Source: an uncultured Propionibacteriaceae bacterium
Lineage (GTDB): Bacteria; Actinomycetota; Actinomycetes; Propionibacteriales; Propionibacteriaceae
Reading direction: 5' to 3'
NCBI GenBank assembly: GCA_902805915.1
Contig: CADCUO010000081.1
Location: 1 to 39,380, forward strand
Length of the DNA: 39,380 nucleotides
How positions within the stretch are numbered: position 1 is the first letter of the stretch; each line of letters begins with the position of its first letter. The notes under the pieces are model-generated. The model was not told the DNA's origin and did no database searches. It saw only the letters and a list, made by a program, of their open reading frames with translations. The position numbers and the translations under genes were made by a program. Shown in pieces: positions 1 to 9,065 of this stretch.

Positions 1-890
1 AGGTGGTGAAGGAGGAGAAGCGCCAGCGCTACGACAACGTGCCCTACGGCGACGTGATGGAGCGGCTGATCAGCCTCACCTTTCCAGCCGACCACCCCTA
101 CGGCCACACCACGATCGGCTCCATGGATGACCTCAATGCCGCCACGGTTGCCGATGTATCGGACTTCTTCGCCACTCACTACCTGCCGAACAACGCCGTA
201 TTGTCGATTGTGGGTGACGTGGGGGCGGAGCAGGCATTCGCCAAGGCTGAGACCTATTTCGACTCCCTGCCCGCCGGTCCCCTGCCGCCGCGGCCCGAGA
301 GGACGACACTGCCGCCGCTGACCGGACTGCCCCGAATGGAGACCTCAGCCGACGTCCCCGCCGACGCCGTCTACCTCACCTGGCGGCTGCCGGCACGCGA
401 TGACGTGAGCTTCGACGCGACTGACCTCGCCTTCTCCATCCTGGGACAGGGCCAGACCTCCCGGCTCCACAAGCAGCTGGTGCGCCGCAAGGAATTGGCG
501 GAGGGCACGAGTGCCAGCACGATGGGCCTGATCGGAGGCAACTCCTTCGGTTATGTCTACGGACGGGCCCGCGACGGCGTCAGCCCCGAGGCCCTGGAGG
601 AGGCACTGCTCGAGGAGATTGAGCGGATCCGCGACGAGGGACCAAGCGAGATCGAGCTTCGTCGGGCAAAGGCGCAGTACGAGCGACAGTGGCTGCACGA
701 GCTGGCACGGGTAGATTCCCGGGCCGATGCCCTCGGCGAGCACGCCACCTTGCTCAACGACCCACACCTGGTGAACTCTCGAATCGGGACCATCGACGGG
801 ATCGACGCGGCGGCTATTGCGGACGCGGTCACCGACTGGTTCACAGTTGAGCGGCGAGCCACTTTGATCTATCGCCAGGAGCACCCATGA
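1..890 (+). CDS. M16 family zinc metallopeptidase, 5' end outside window
   Basis: The frame is open from the first bases, so the true start and the HxxEH zinc site lie upstream. The visible 295 residues begin with the VVKEEKRQR-type segment; in M16 enzymes a Glu there, about 76 residues after HxxEH, is the third zinc ligand. Next comes HPYGHTTIGSMDDL and the YLPNNAVLSIVGD strand that ends the N-terminal M16 domain. The M16_C domain follows from about residue 100 (VYLTWRLPA, FSILGQGQTSRLHKQLVR). The gene overlaps the next one by 4 bp (ATGA), so the two are almost certainly co-translated as a catalytic and a non-catalytic half. Family membership is secure; catalytic competence cannot be judged without the missing N-terminus. 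Confidence 0.9.
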   Translation, partial: VVKEEKRQRYDNVPYGDVMERLISLTFPADHPYGHTTIGSMDDLNAATVADVSDFFATHYLPNNAVLSIVGDVGAEQAFAKAETYFDSLPAGPLPPRPERTTLPPLTGLPRMETSADVPADAVYLTWRLPARDDVSFDATDLAFSILGQGQTSRLHKQLVRRKELAEGTSASTMGLIGGNSFGYVYGRARDGVSPEALEEALLEEIERIRDEGPSEIELRRAKAQYERQWLHELARVDSRADALGEHATLLNDPHLVNSRIGTIDGIDAAAIADAVTDWFTVERRATLIYRQEHP

Positions 891-2236
891 GCCCGACATT
901 CCCACCGCATCCGGCGGTCGACCCGCCTGGCCCATGGGCGTTCCCCACGCCGACCACTACCACCTTGGCGAACGGGATGGAGGTGATCGTCTACCAGCTG
1001 CCGGGACAGCACGTGATCGCCACCCACCTGGTACTGGACACCCCTCTTAACGCCGAGGCGCGGGAGCTGGAAGGTGTAGCCACCATCTGTGCCCGCACGC
1101 TGGACGAAGGCACCGTCCTACACGGCGGTGACGAGTTCGCGGAGCTGCTGGAGACCGAGGGGGCCGCCTTCGGCATGGACGTGTCGCTGTCAGGACTCCA
1201 GGCGGTGCTGGACGTACCGGTCACCCGGTTGGAACGAGCACTCGAGCTGTTCGCTGAGGCTGTGGTGCAGCCGGCCTTGGCCGAGGACGACGTCAACCGA
1301 CACGTGCAACTCCGGCTGGCGCAGATCGAGCAGGCGCTGGCCAATCCGGCCCAGGCCGCCTCGATCGCGTTTCGGCGGACCATCTTCGACCCGGAGTCTC
1401 GGGCGAGCCGGATGAGCGCGGGCGAGCCGGAGACCGTGGCTCAGGTGACCGGTGAGGACGTCCACGCTTTCCATCGGCGCCATTTCGGGCCGACCGGCGC
1501 GAAGCTGGTGATGGCAGGTGACTTCGCCGACGACCCGGTGCGGCTGGCCGAGCAGGCGTTCGCCGGCTGGCGGAACCCGGAGCAGCGCAGCCACCGGATC
1601 GAGGCTGCGACGCCGGCGCCGCGCCGGAGCGTGATCATGGACCGACCGGGTGCGGTGCAGGCCGACATCCGGCTAGGCGGGTTCGGCATCGACCGTACCG
1701 ATCCGCGGTGGGCCGACATCTCGGTTGCCAGCTATGCCATGGGTGGTGGGTTCTTGTCCAGGCTGAACGCGGTGCTGCGGGAGGAGAAGGGCTACACCTA
1801 TGGGGTCCGGATGAGCTTCACCCCGATGACTGTCGGCGGGTCGTTCGCGGTCCAGGGATCGTTTCGGACCGACGTCGTGGGTGAAGCCCTCTCGCTCACC
1901 CGGTCGCTGCTGTCGGTCCGAGACAAACCGTTCACCGCCCAGGAGGTCCATGACGCCGTCGCGTTCTTCGTCGGGGTGTCACCGCTGCGGTACGCCACTG
2001 CCGACGGGGTGGCCGACCAGGCTGCGACCCAGCTGCTGGGCAAGCTGGGTTCGGACTACGTCTCCCAGAGCTTGGCGGCGCTGCGTGCGGTCACCCCGGA
2101 GTCGGCCACCAGCGCGTACCTGTCCCTGGTTGAGCCCGACGACCTCACCTTGGTGGTCGTCGGGGACGCCTCCGCGCTGGCGCAACCGGTAGGCCATGCC
2201 GGATTTGACGACCTGGAGGTTGTCGAGGGGAGCTGA
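887..2236 (+). CDS. M16 family peptidase-like protein, probable non-catalytic partner
   Basis: 449 residues with the two-lobed M16 fold. Where an active enzyme has HxxEH, this protein reads GVATICARTLDEGT, so the zinc site is absent. The C-terminal half keeps the Arg/Tyr substrate-binding signature seen in M16B partners (FLSRLNAVLREEKGYTYGV, about residues 286-304). This is the usual division of labour in paired bacterial M16B proteins: one subunit supplies zinc, the other the Arg-Tyr pair. The start ATG overlaps the upstream stop (ATGA), which implies translational coupling and one-to-one expression. I infer a heterodimeric processing peptidase. Substrate and localisation are not evident; no signal peptide is visible. 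Confidence 0.9.
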   Translation: MSPTFPPHPAVDPPGPWAFPTPTTTTLANGMEVIVYQLPGQHVIATHLVLDTPLNAEARELEGVATICARTLDEGTVLHGGDEFAELLETEGAAFGMDVSLSGLQAVLDVPVTRLERALELFAEAVVQPALAEDDVNRHVQLRLAQIEQALANPAQAASIAFRRTIFDPESRASRMSAGEPETVAQVTGEDVHAFHRRHFGPTGAKLVMAGDFADDPVRLAEQAFAGWRNPEQRSHRIEAATPAPRRSVIMDRPGAVQADIRLGGFGIDRTDPRWADISVASYAMGGGFLSRLNAVLREEKGYTYGVRMSFTPMTVGGSFAVQGSFRTDVVGEALSLTRSLLSVRDKPFTAQEVHDAVAFFVGVSPLRYATADGVADQAATQLLGKLGSDYVSQSLAALRAVTPESATSAYLSLVEPDDLTLVVVGDASALAQPVGHAGFDDLEVVEGS

Positions 2237-2268
2237 CCGCACCGGACCCTGTCCGCACGGGAGCTGAC

Positions 2269-2297
2269 TGCGCTGGGGGTGACTGCCCTGCAGCGCA
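2269..2297. terminator. Candidate bidirectional terminator hairpin between convergent genes
   Basis: Arms TGCGCTG (2269-2275) and CAGCGCA (2291-2297) are perfect complements. They can be extended inward by GGG/CCC with a two-base bulge. The element sits in the 88-bp gap between the M16 gene and the convergent UPF0182 gene. There is no strong T run on either side, so it may be a weak or Rho-assisted terminator. Confidence 0.45.
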
Positions 2298-2324
2298 AGA
2301 GTTCGCGTGCCCCGTGCGCCGGAG

Positions 2325-5168
2325 TCAGCGACCCAGGGCAGTCATCGCCTCCTTCACAGCCGCCTGTGCCTGCTTGATCTTCGCCTGGTAGGTGGCGAGG
2401 TCGCCTGCCGCCAGCGCCTTCTCAGCGTCGCTGAAGGCCTGCTCCGCCTCGTTCAGGGCGGCTGTCGCCGCCGGGTTGTCCGGCTCGCCCGACGGAGGGC
2501 GTGGGGTGGTGCCGGGTTTGGGGCTCTCCCCCGTACTGACCCCGGCGTTGCCTTTGAAGACCTGGTCCAAGGCCTGCTGCAGAGTGTCGCCGATACCGAC
2601 CGCTTGGCCGAACCGGACCATGACAAACCGCAGCGCAGGGTAGGAACCGTTACTGCCCTGCCGCTGGGTGTAGACCGGCTGCACGTACAGCAGGCCGCCT
2701 CCCACCGGGAGAGTCAGCAGGTTTCCGAACTGCGCGTTCGCCGACCCCTGGTTCAGGAACGGCCGCAGCCGGTCGGCAACGGTCTCGTTGGTCACCATCG
2801 CGTTGGCCGTCTGGCCAGGACCGTCGATCTGGGTGGTATCGGACATGCGGAGGATCCGCAGCTTGCCATAGTCGGGGCTGCTGGCGTCGGCATTGACGGC
2901 CATGTACGCGGCGAGGTTCTGCCGCCCGTTCGGTGTGAAGACCGTCGTCAGCGAGAAGTTCGCCTTCGTCTCCTTGGGCCACTTGATGGACAGGTAGTAC
3001 GGCGACTCCTTGGACCCGCTCGGCGCGGTCGGTAGCGGGTCCACCGGGATCTGCCACAAGTCGGACCGCTGGTACCAGTTGCCGGGGTCGGTCATGTGGT
3101 AGCGAGTGAGAATCTCCCGCTGCACCTTGAACAGGTCCTCGGGGTAGCGCAGATGGCTGAGCAGGTCCGGGGAGATGGCCGACTTGTCCTGCACGACGTT
3201 CGGGAAAGCCTTCTTCCAGGTCTTCAGCACCGGGTCGACGTCATCCCAGGTGTAGAGCTTGACCGAGCCGTCGTAGGCGTCGACCACAGCCTTCACCGAG
3301 TTGCGCATGTAGTTGACCATGGTGTCCGGCTGGGCCGCCACCACACCTTGCCGCGTCTGGGTGTCGGCCGTCGTCTGCTCCAGCGACACCCGCTGGCTGT
3401 AGGGGTAGGAGTTGGAGGTGGTGTAGCCGTCCACGATCCAGACGATTCGCCCGTCCACCACGGCCGGGTACACGTCGCCGTCCACCTTCAGCCACGGCGC
3501 TGCCCTCATCACCCTTTCCCGGGGCGTGCGGTCGTAGATGATCTTGGAAGCCGCGCTGACCCGGTCCGACAGCAAGATGTTGACGTCGGCGAACTTCGCG
3601 GCGTAGAGCAGCCGGTTCCACACTGATCCGATCGGCACACCGCCCTTGCCTGCGTAGGTGTAGGTGGTCGGGTTACCGCCCTCGCCTCCACCGGGGGTGT
3701 CCAGCTCGATCGCTGGTGCCCCGGCCGGTACTCCGACCACGGAGTAGTCGGTCTGCTTCTCACCGAAGTAGATCCGCGGCTCGTGCTCGGCGATCTTGCC
3801 GGTCGGTGGGATGTCCTTGGCTATCCATTCCGGCTCGCCGCCGGCTTGACGCCGGTTGCCGTAGGCGCCTACCAAGCCGTACCCGTGGGTGTACACCGTC
3901 TTCAGGTTGTTCCAGTTCTGGCCCTCGATGCCGTTCAGATCCATCTCTCGAACAGCTACGACGGCGTCGGTCTGGGCGCCGTCGATGGTGTAACGGTCAA
4001 CGTCCAGGACGGGCGGAAACGTGTGGTAGCCACGTACCTGCTGCAGCTGCTCGTATGCCGGCGCGACCACCGCGGGGTCGATCAGCCGGATGCCGGGCAG
4101 CGCCTCGGCGTCAGCCCGAAGCTGTCCCGCGGTAGCGGTGGTCTTGGCCGAGTAGTCAGTGATCTCGGTCTGGTCGACCCCGTAGGCCGCGCGGGTGGCA
4201 GCGATGTTGCGGACGATGTAGGGCCTCTCCTTGTCCGGCTCATCCGGCTTGACGCTGAAGTACTGGACGGCACCGGGATAGACCACACCGAGCACGATGG
4301 CGGACAGCAGCATCAAGGTGAGGCCGATGATCGGCACCACCCAGCGGCGCAGCACCGCGTTGGCGAAGAAGAGCAGCGCGCAGATGCCGGCGATCACCGC
4401 CAAGATCATCTTGGCGTTCACCGTGGCGTTGTCGGCGGTGTAGTTGATGCCGGTGAAGATCGGGGTGGAGGCGATCTCGAGCCCGTACTGGTCGAACCAA
4501 TAGCTGACGCCCTTGACGAGGACTGCTAGGCCGACGAGTATCGACAGCTGGGCCTGCGCGGCGTTCGAGCCACCTCGGCGGGGCGGGCTCAGCCGGAGTG
4601 CCCCCATCACATAGTGCACGGCGGCGGCGGCCCCAGCACTGAAGAGCAGCGCAGTGAAGAGGAACGACAAGATGAAGCGCCACCACGGGTAGTCGAACAC
4701 GAAGAACCCGATGTCCAGGCCGAACTTCGGGTCGGTCTGGCCGAAGGGCGTCGAGTTCTGCCAGGCCAGGAAGGTCGATACCTGCCCGGCCGCGGCGCCG
4801 CCGGCGAACAGGCCCAGGACGACACCCAGCGCAGTGAGCACCCATGCGGCCTTGGACTCCAACACCTCGCGGTACCGCTCCAGCAGCGGGCTGGTCGGCG
4901 CGCCGGCACGAATACGGGGACGGAACCGGTACGCGATGGCCGCGTTCGCTGCGACCGCGGTGGCCATGATCAGTCCGAAGGCGACGAAAAGACCGATCCG
5001 ATTCACCAGCATGGTTGAGAAAACCGTGCCGTAGTCGAAGGACAGATACCACAGCCGGTCGGTCCAGACATTGGTGAAGATTGCGAAGATCACCACCAGC
5101 ACCGCCACGACCATCAGGGTCGGCAGGATGGCGCTTCGTCGCCGGGCGGCCCCTATCAGGCTACTCAC
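2325..5168 (-). CDS. UPF0182 family large membrane protein
   Basis: 947 residues; the family is widespread in actinobacteria and of unknown function (M. tuberculosis Rv3193c is the syntenic relative). The first third is membranous, with about seven predicted segments near residues 14-34, 50-72, 105-125, 163-190, 208-222, 255-273 and 276-300. A large soluble domain, probably extracytoplasmic, follows (TRAAYGVDQTEI, YTHGYGLVGAYGNR, SDRVSAASKIIYDRTPRERV). The C-terminus is a Pro/Gly-rich linker and an Ala/Glu/Lys-rich helical tail. The start is a GTG with an AGGAG ribosome site seven bases upstream. It is the last gene of the moaE-PDZ-PPA1309-UPF0182 run. Family assignment is certain; function is not known. 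Confidence 0.92.
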   Translation of the reverse strand: MSSLIGAARRRSAILPTLMVVAVLVVIFAIFTNVWTDRLWYLSFDYGTVFSTMLVNRIGLFVAFGLIMATAVAANAAIAYRFRPRIRAGAPTSPLLERYREVLESKAAWVLTALGVVLGLFAGGAAAGQVSTFLAWQNSTPFGQTDPKFGLDIGFFVFDYPWWRFILSFLFTALLFSAGAAAAVHYVMGALRLSPPRRGGSNAAQAQLSILVGLAVLVKGVSYWFDQYGLEIASTPIFTGINYTADNATVNAKMILAVIAGICALLFFANAVLRRWVVPIIGLTLMLLSAIVLGVVYPGAVQYFSVKPDEPDKERPYIVRNIAATRAAYGVDQTEITDYSAKTTATAGQLRADAEALPGIRLIDPAVVAPAYEQLQQVRGYHTFPPVLDVDRYTIDGAQTDAVVAVREMDLNGIEGQNWNNLKTVYTHGYGLVGAYGNRRQAGGEPEWIAKDIPPTGKIAEHEPRIYFGEKQTDYSVVGVPAGAPAIELDTPGGGEGGNPTTYTYAGKGGVPIGSVWNRLLYAAKFADVNILLSDRVSAASKIIYDRTPRERVMRAAPWLKVDGDVYPAVVDGRIVWIVDGYTTSNSYPYSQRVSLEQTTADTQTRQGVVAAQPDTMVNYMRNSVKAVVDAYDGSVKLYTWDDVDPVLKTWKKAFPNVVQDKSAISPDLLSHLRYPEDLFKVQREILTRYHMTDPGNWYQRSDLWQIPVDPLPTAPSGSKESPYYLSIKWPKETKANFSLTTVFTPNGRQNLAAYMAVNADASSPDYGKLRILRMSDTTQIDGPGQTANAMVTNETVADRLRPFLNQGSANAQFGNLLTLPVGGGLLYVQPVYTQRQGSNGSYPALRFVMVRFGQAVGIGDTLQQALDQVFKGNAGVSTGESPKPGTTPRPPSGEPDNPAATAALNEAEQAFSDAEKALAAGDLATYQAKIKQAQAAVKEAMTALGR

Positions 5169-5236
5169 TGTTGGACTCCTCTTATCTGCATGCTTGCTCG
5201 ACCTTCATCGTGACCACCTGCGGGGGGGCCGTTCAC

Positions 5237-5788
5237 CTACGGTGCATTCAGCGTATGCGCTAACGCCTCGGCCAGCCCCGGAACGAGGTCGGTGGAACCA
5301 AGGAGTTCATCCGGTTGGGACACCAGCCGGGCGACACCGTGCCGATGGCCGTCGCGGTCCACTCCCACCACAACCCGCACCTCCTGCCGCTTCGGGTGCT
5401 GCGCCACGAACTCGGCGGCTTCGCCCGCGTCCTCCGGAAGCTCGGACTCGGCCTCGGCGGGCAGGAAGCTGCGCTCGAGGGTGATGGCGCAGCCGAAGAC
5501 CGTGTCTGGCCAGACGATCGCGCTCAGGTCGGCAAGGATCGCCCCACCCGTAGCGAATCCCTCTTGCTCGATCGCGGTCAGCGCATCCACCGGCGCACCA
5601 TCGGTGGAGGTCCGCAGCCCCAGCTCGGCGGCCAGCTGCGGCTCGGCGGCGACGACCTCATCGGTGTGTACCAGGGCGAACAACCTTGGCTGCTGGTCCC
5701 ACCCCGATGCGGACACGTGTCGTTCCAGCTCGACCAGGGCCGCGATCAAGGCGTCATAGCGTTCGTCGGTCTCAGATGTGGCGTTCAT
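5237..5788 (-). CDS. PPA1309 family protein
   Basis: 183 residues from the ATG at 5788; a GTG at 5794 is an in-frame alternative. The ATG is preferred because it overlaps the TGA of the PDZ protease gene (TGATG). The sequence LERHVSASGWDQQPRLFALV, the PQLAAELGL segment and VVGVDRDGHRHGVARL are characteristic of the small soluble PPA1309 family, which accompanies the PDZ/UPF0182 pair in many actinobacteria. No membrane segment or catalytic motif is visible. Function is unknown; the conserved linkage suggests it works with the membrane protease or UPF0182 protein. Confidence 0.85.
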   Translation of the reverse strand: MNATSETDERYDALIAALVELERHVSASGWDQQPRLFALVHTDEVVAAEPQLAAELGLRTSTDGAPVDALTAIEQEGFATGGAILADLSAIVWPDTVFGCAITLERSFLPAEAESELPEDAGEAAEFVAQHPKRQEVRVVVGVDRDGHRHGVARLVSQPDELLGSTDLVPGLAEALAHTLNAP

Positions 5789-6849
5789 CAGCACTGCGAC
5801 ACTCGGGCGGCACCATCAGGCTGGTGCAGCGTGGTGAGCGCATCGATCCCTTCTCGCAAAGTAGACACCTTGATCAACGTCATGTCGGTATCGACGCCCT
5901 CCAGGCTCGGGCAGTTGGCGGCCGGCACCAGGAAGGCGACGGCACCAGCATCCTCCGCGGCAGCAACCTTCTCCTGGATCCCACCGATCGCACCGACATC
6001 TCCGCTGGGCGTGATGGTGCCCGTACCAGCAACATGCGCGCCCTGAAGCAGCGGTCCCTCGGTAATCTTGTCGTAGATGGCGGTGGCGAAGACTAGTCCG
6101 GCACTCGGTCCGCCGATCTCCTGGCCCAGATCGAAGGAGATCTCAGGTTCGTAGTCATACCCGGGGCCGACCGTGATGCCTACCGCAGCCTTGCCCCGAC
6201 CGCTGCTGCCCTGGACGGCGGTGCTTCGAGCAGTCGCCACGGTGACGGTGGTCCGCTTTCGGTTGCGGAGCACGACGAACGTCACCATCTCTCCCACCTG
6301 ATGGGTACGGATCTGCTCCCCCACCTCGTCCGCCTGGGTTACCGGGACCCCATCCACTGAGAGCAGCAGGTCGCCCGGCAGCAGCCGGGTGTGGGACGGG
6401 CCGCCGACAGTGACCGATGCCACGGCCGGGCGCTCAGTGACTCTTCTTCCGGCAGCACGCAGCGCGGCCACCACCGCGTCGTCTTTGGCGGTCTCCATCA
6501 TGTCCGCGTCCTCGCTCTCCACCTCATCCACCGACTTGCCGGGGGCGTACACAGAGTCCCTGGGCAGGGCGTCCCGGTTGGGCAGCCAGTAGGCCAGCAC
6601 CGACTCCGGCAGGCTCACCCGCGAGTCGGCCCGCGTCACCGACAAGGTGGTGAGATCGAGCCGCCCGTTCGTCGGGTACGACGGCGTGCCTGTCACGGTG
6701 ATGACGGGCTGGCTGTTCAAGGTGCCGAGCGTGTCGTGGGCGTCCCCCGGGCTCCAGGTCACAAAAGGAACCGGGATGATGACCAGCAGTGCCGCCAGCC
6801 CGACGAACGCCAGCGCAGAGGCGAAGGCGGTCCAGGTCTGTCTGGTCAC
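5788..6849 (-). CDS. Membrane-anchored PDZ / Lon-like (S16) serine protease, YlbL type
   Basis: 353 residues from the GTG at 6849, which overlaps the moaE stop (GTGA); the longer ORF to 6942 lies inside moaE and is rejected. One N-terminal membrane segment (about residues 7-31, FASALAFVGLAALLVIIPV) anchors the protein with its bulk outside. A PDZ domain covers roughly residues 140-205 (GGPSHTRLLPGDLLLSVDG). The C-terminal Lon-type domain has the catalytic Ser249 in GGPSAGL and Lys294 in GIQEKVAAA, the S16 dyad. It lacks the Lon AAA+ module, as expected for this family (Rv3194c relative). I infer envelope protein processing; the substrate is unknown. Confidence 0.92.
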   Translation of the reverse strand: MTRQTWTAFASALAFVGLAALLVIIPVPFVTWSPGDAHDTLGTLNSQPVITVTGTPSYPTNGRLDLTTLSVTRADSRVSLPESVLAYWLPNRDALPRDSVYAPGKSVDEVESEDADMMETAKDDAVVAALRAAGRRVTERPAVASVTVGGPSHTRLLPGDLLLSVDGVPVTQADEVGEQIRTHQVGEMVTFVVLRNRKRTTVTVATARSTAVQGSSGRGKAAVGITVGPGYDYEPEISFDLGQEIGGPSAGLVFATAIYDKITEGPLLQGAHVAGTGTITPSGDVGAIGGIQEKVAAAEDAGAVAFLVPAANCPSLEGVDTDMTLIKVSTLREGIDALTTLHQPDGAARVSQC

Positions 6850-7271
6850 AACAATCCGACCCACTCCGAGCCACCAGCGGCGAAAGCCTGCTCCTTCCAG
6901 ATCGGCACCTGCGCCTTGAGGTCGTCGATCAGCTGGCGGCAAGCCTCCAGCGCTTCCGCTCGGTGCACTGCGACGACGGCAACGACCACAGCGAGGTCGC
7001 CAACCACCAGGTGGCCGATCCGATGCTCAACGGCAACAGAAACCACGTCGTGCTGGGCGGCGACGTGTTCGGCACAGGCACGCAGCCGTTGCTCCGCCGT
7101 CGGGTGGGCGGTGTAGTCCAGCGACTGCACCCCTTGGCCCTCATCAGTGTCGCGGACCACTCCGACGAACAACCCGATGCCACCCACGGAGTCATCGCTT
7201 ACGACGGCCAGCAGGCGATCGACACTCAACGGCGTCTCGACGACCGCGGCGTGCCGTACCAGCGAAGACAT
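6846..7271 (-). CDS. moaE: Molybdopterin synthase catalytic subunit MoaE
   Basis: 141 residues from the ATG at 7271 (MSSLVRHAAVV); nine further codons upstream are open but less likely. MoaE, with thiocarboxylated MoaD, converts precursor Z (cPMP) to molybdopterin in the cytoplasm. Family signatures seen are GIGLFVGVVRDTDEG, the HRIGHLVVGDLAVVV strand with its conserved His/Arg and Gly, and DDLKAQVPIWKEQAF, which carries the catalytic lysines. No moaD or other molybdenum cofactor gene is in the window, so this copy is separated from its pathway. It starts the operon that continues into the PDZ protease with a 4-bp overlap. Confidence 0.9.
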   Translation of the reverse strand: MSSLVRHAAVVETPLSVDRLLAVVSDDSVGGIGLFVGVVRDTDEGQGVQSLDYTAHPTAEQRLRACAEHVAAQHDVVSVAVEHRIGHLVVGDLAVVVAVVAVHRAEALEACRQLIDDLKAQVPIWKEQAFAAGGSEWVGLL

Positions 7272-7508
7272 GCAGACGACCCTAACCCAGCCGGGCAATG
7301 TGACCGAGCGGACAGACGGATCCTCAGCCCGTTCTCAGTCTGCCTGGCCTGGGCAGTCGCAAACGTCTGTTCACCGTCTCATCGGTTGCGCTGTCAGCGA
7401 TCAACTGCAGAGATCGACGGCACCGCTGTGGTTGGGGTCGTACGGTTGGGTAGTCGTAAGCATCCACCAGTAGTTCGTGCGTTCGAGCACGGCGAGTTCA
7501 GGAGTGTC

Positions 7509-9065
7509 ATGGCCGAGGATCGCCAGCCGGGGTCAGAGGACCAGCCCGAGGACGAGGCAGGGCAGTCCGGATCAGAGCCCGACCGCCCGGGCTCCGGCGG
7601 CACCCAGCAGCCCGGCGGCGGAAAACCCGTCAACCCGTTCGAGGCGTTGTTCGCCCAACTGGGGTTGGGCCCGATGGGAGCCGGTCAGATGGGTGCGGGT
7701 CAGATGGGCTTCGGCCAGCAGGGCAGCGCGGACATGAGCGGCCTGCTCGAGCAGCTGCAGAGTGCCTTCGCGATGCTGGGTGGGTCCATGTTCACCCCGG
7801 GCGCGGGCGACTCGGGATCTGGCGTCAACTGGGACGTGACCAAGGACACGGCGCGCAAGACCGTGGCTGGGCTGGGGGCCGACCCGAGCCCTACCACGTC
7901 TGAGCAGCGGGCAGTCAGCGAAGCCGCCTCGATAGCGGAGGTCTGGTTAGATGCGGCCACCTCTTTTCCGCAGACCGGCACCGTGGTGGCGGCGTGGAGC
8001 CGCGCGGACTGGGTGGAGCAGACCATGCCGGTGTGGCGCCGCCTGGTCGAACCGGTGGCCGCGTCCATCGCCGACGCCATGGAAGGCGCGCTGAAGTTCG
8101 GTGGCGGCGCTGCGGAGGCCGGCGCCATCCCCGGGCTGGCCGGGATGGAGCAGATGCTGCGGCCGATGCTTCGTTCCTCCGGTGCCAGCATGTTCGGTCT
8201 CCAGCTCGGGCAGGGTCTGGGCCAGCTGGCCACCGAGGTGGTTGGCGCGACTGACATCGGGTTGCCGCTGAGTGAGCCTGGGCACGTGGCGCTGCTGCCG
8301 ACCAACGTGAAGGCGTTCGGCAAGGGCCTGGAGCAGACCCCCACCGATGTCACGTTGTATCTGGCGTTGCGAGAGTGCGCGCGCCAGCGGCTCTTCGCCG
8401 CCGCCACCTGGCTGCGTAGCCAGATGCTGACCTTGGTCGAGGAGTACGCCCGCGGCATCACCATCGACACCTCCGCACTGGAGCAGGCAGTCAACCAGAT
8501 CGACCCCACGAACCTGGAGGAGCTGAGCCAGTCCCTCGAGGGCGGTCTGTTCGAACCACGCAAGACCCCCGAGCAGGTCGCCACCTTGGAGCGGCTGGAG
8601 ACGATGCTCGCACTGGTCGAAGGTTGGGTCGACGAGGTGGTCACCCAAGCCACTGCGCCCTGGATGCCGGCCGCAGCAGCGCTGGCGGAGACGGTACGGC
8701 GGAACCGTGCCACCGGCGGACCGGCTGAGGCCACCTTCGCCACCTTGGTCGGTCTTGAGCTCAGGCCGCGCCGGATGCGGGATGCGGCCAACCTGTGGGC
8801 TGCTCTCCGCGATGCCCGGGGCTTGGAAGGCCGCGACGCGGTCTGGACCCACCCAGACCTGATTCCGACCTCGGCTGACCTGGACGACCCGTTGGGCTTC
8901 ATCTCCGGTGAGCGGCGGTCCGCCCGCGAAGACGACTTCGACGCCGCACTGGCGGAGCTGCTGGATGCCGCGGAGGCTGGTGGAAAGGAACCAGAGGTCG
9001 ATCGCGGCTCCGACGACCCGGACGAACTCGACGGCCCCGACGACCCCGACGGTCGGCGCGCTTGA
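7509..9065 (+). CDS. DUF2342 zincin-like protein (Rv3195 relative)
   Basis: 518 residues from the ATG at 7509, with AGGAG five bases upstream. The open frame extends to 6789, but that part is antisense to moaE and the PDZ gene and is rejected. The N-terminus is acidic and Gly/Gln-rich with short GAGQMG repeats (about residues 57-70), probably disordered. The body matches the actinobacterial DUF2342 'putative hydrolase' family: SRADWVEQTMPVWRRLVEP, EPGHVALLPTNVKAFGKGL, LVEGWVDEVV and ATFATLVGLELRPRRMRDA. The segment I remember as REAAHQRLFAH in relatives reads RECARQRLFAA here, so two His residues appear to be missing and the protein may be inactive. Its role is unknown. Confidence 0.85.
   Translation: MAEDRQPGSEDQPEDEAGQSGSEPDRPGSGGTQQPGGGKPVNPFEALFAQLGLGPMGAGQMGAGQMGFGQQGSADMSGLLEQLQSAFAMLGGSMFTPGAGDSGSGVNWDVTKDTARKTVAGLGADPSPTTSEQRAVSEAASIAEVWLDAATSFPQTGTVVAAWSRADWVEQTMPVWRRLVEPVAASIADAMEGALKFGGGAAEAGAIPGLAGMEQMLRPMLRSSGASMFGLQLGQGLGQLATEVVGATDIGLPLSEPGHVALLPTNVKAFGKGLEQTPTDVTLYLALRECARQRLFAAATWLRSQMLTLVEEYARGITIDTSALEQAVNQIDPTNLEELSQSLEGGLFEPRKTPEQVATLERLETMLALVEGWVDEVVTQATAPWMPAAAALAETVRRNRATGGPAEATFATLVGLELRPRRMRDAANLWAALRDARGLEGRDAVWTHPDLIPTSADLDDPLGFISGERRSAREDDFDAALAELLDAAEAGGKEPEVDRGSDDPDELDGPDDPDGRRA

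Noticed and set aside
6789-7508. N-terminal extension of the DUF2342 gene
   Set aside because: It is antisense to moaE and the PDZ gene; the ATG at 7509 has an AGGAG and matches the family start.
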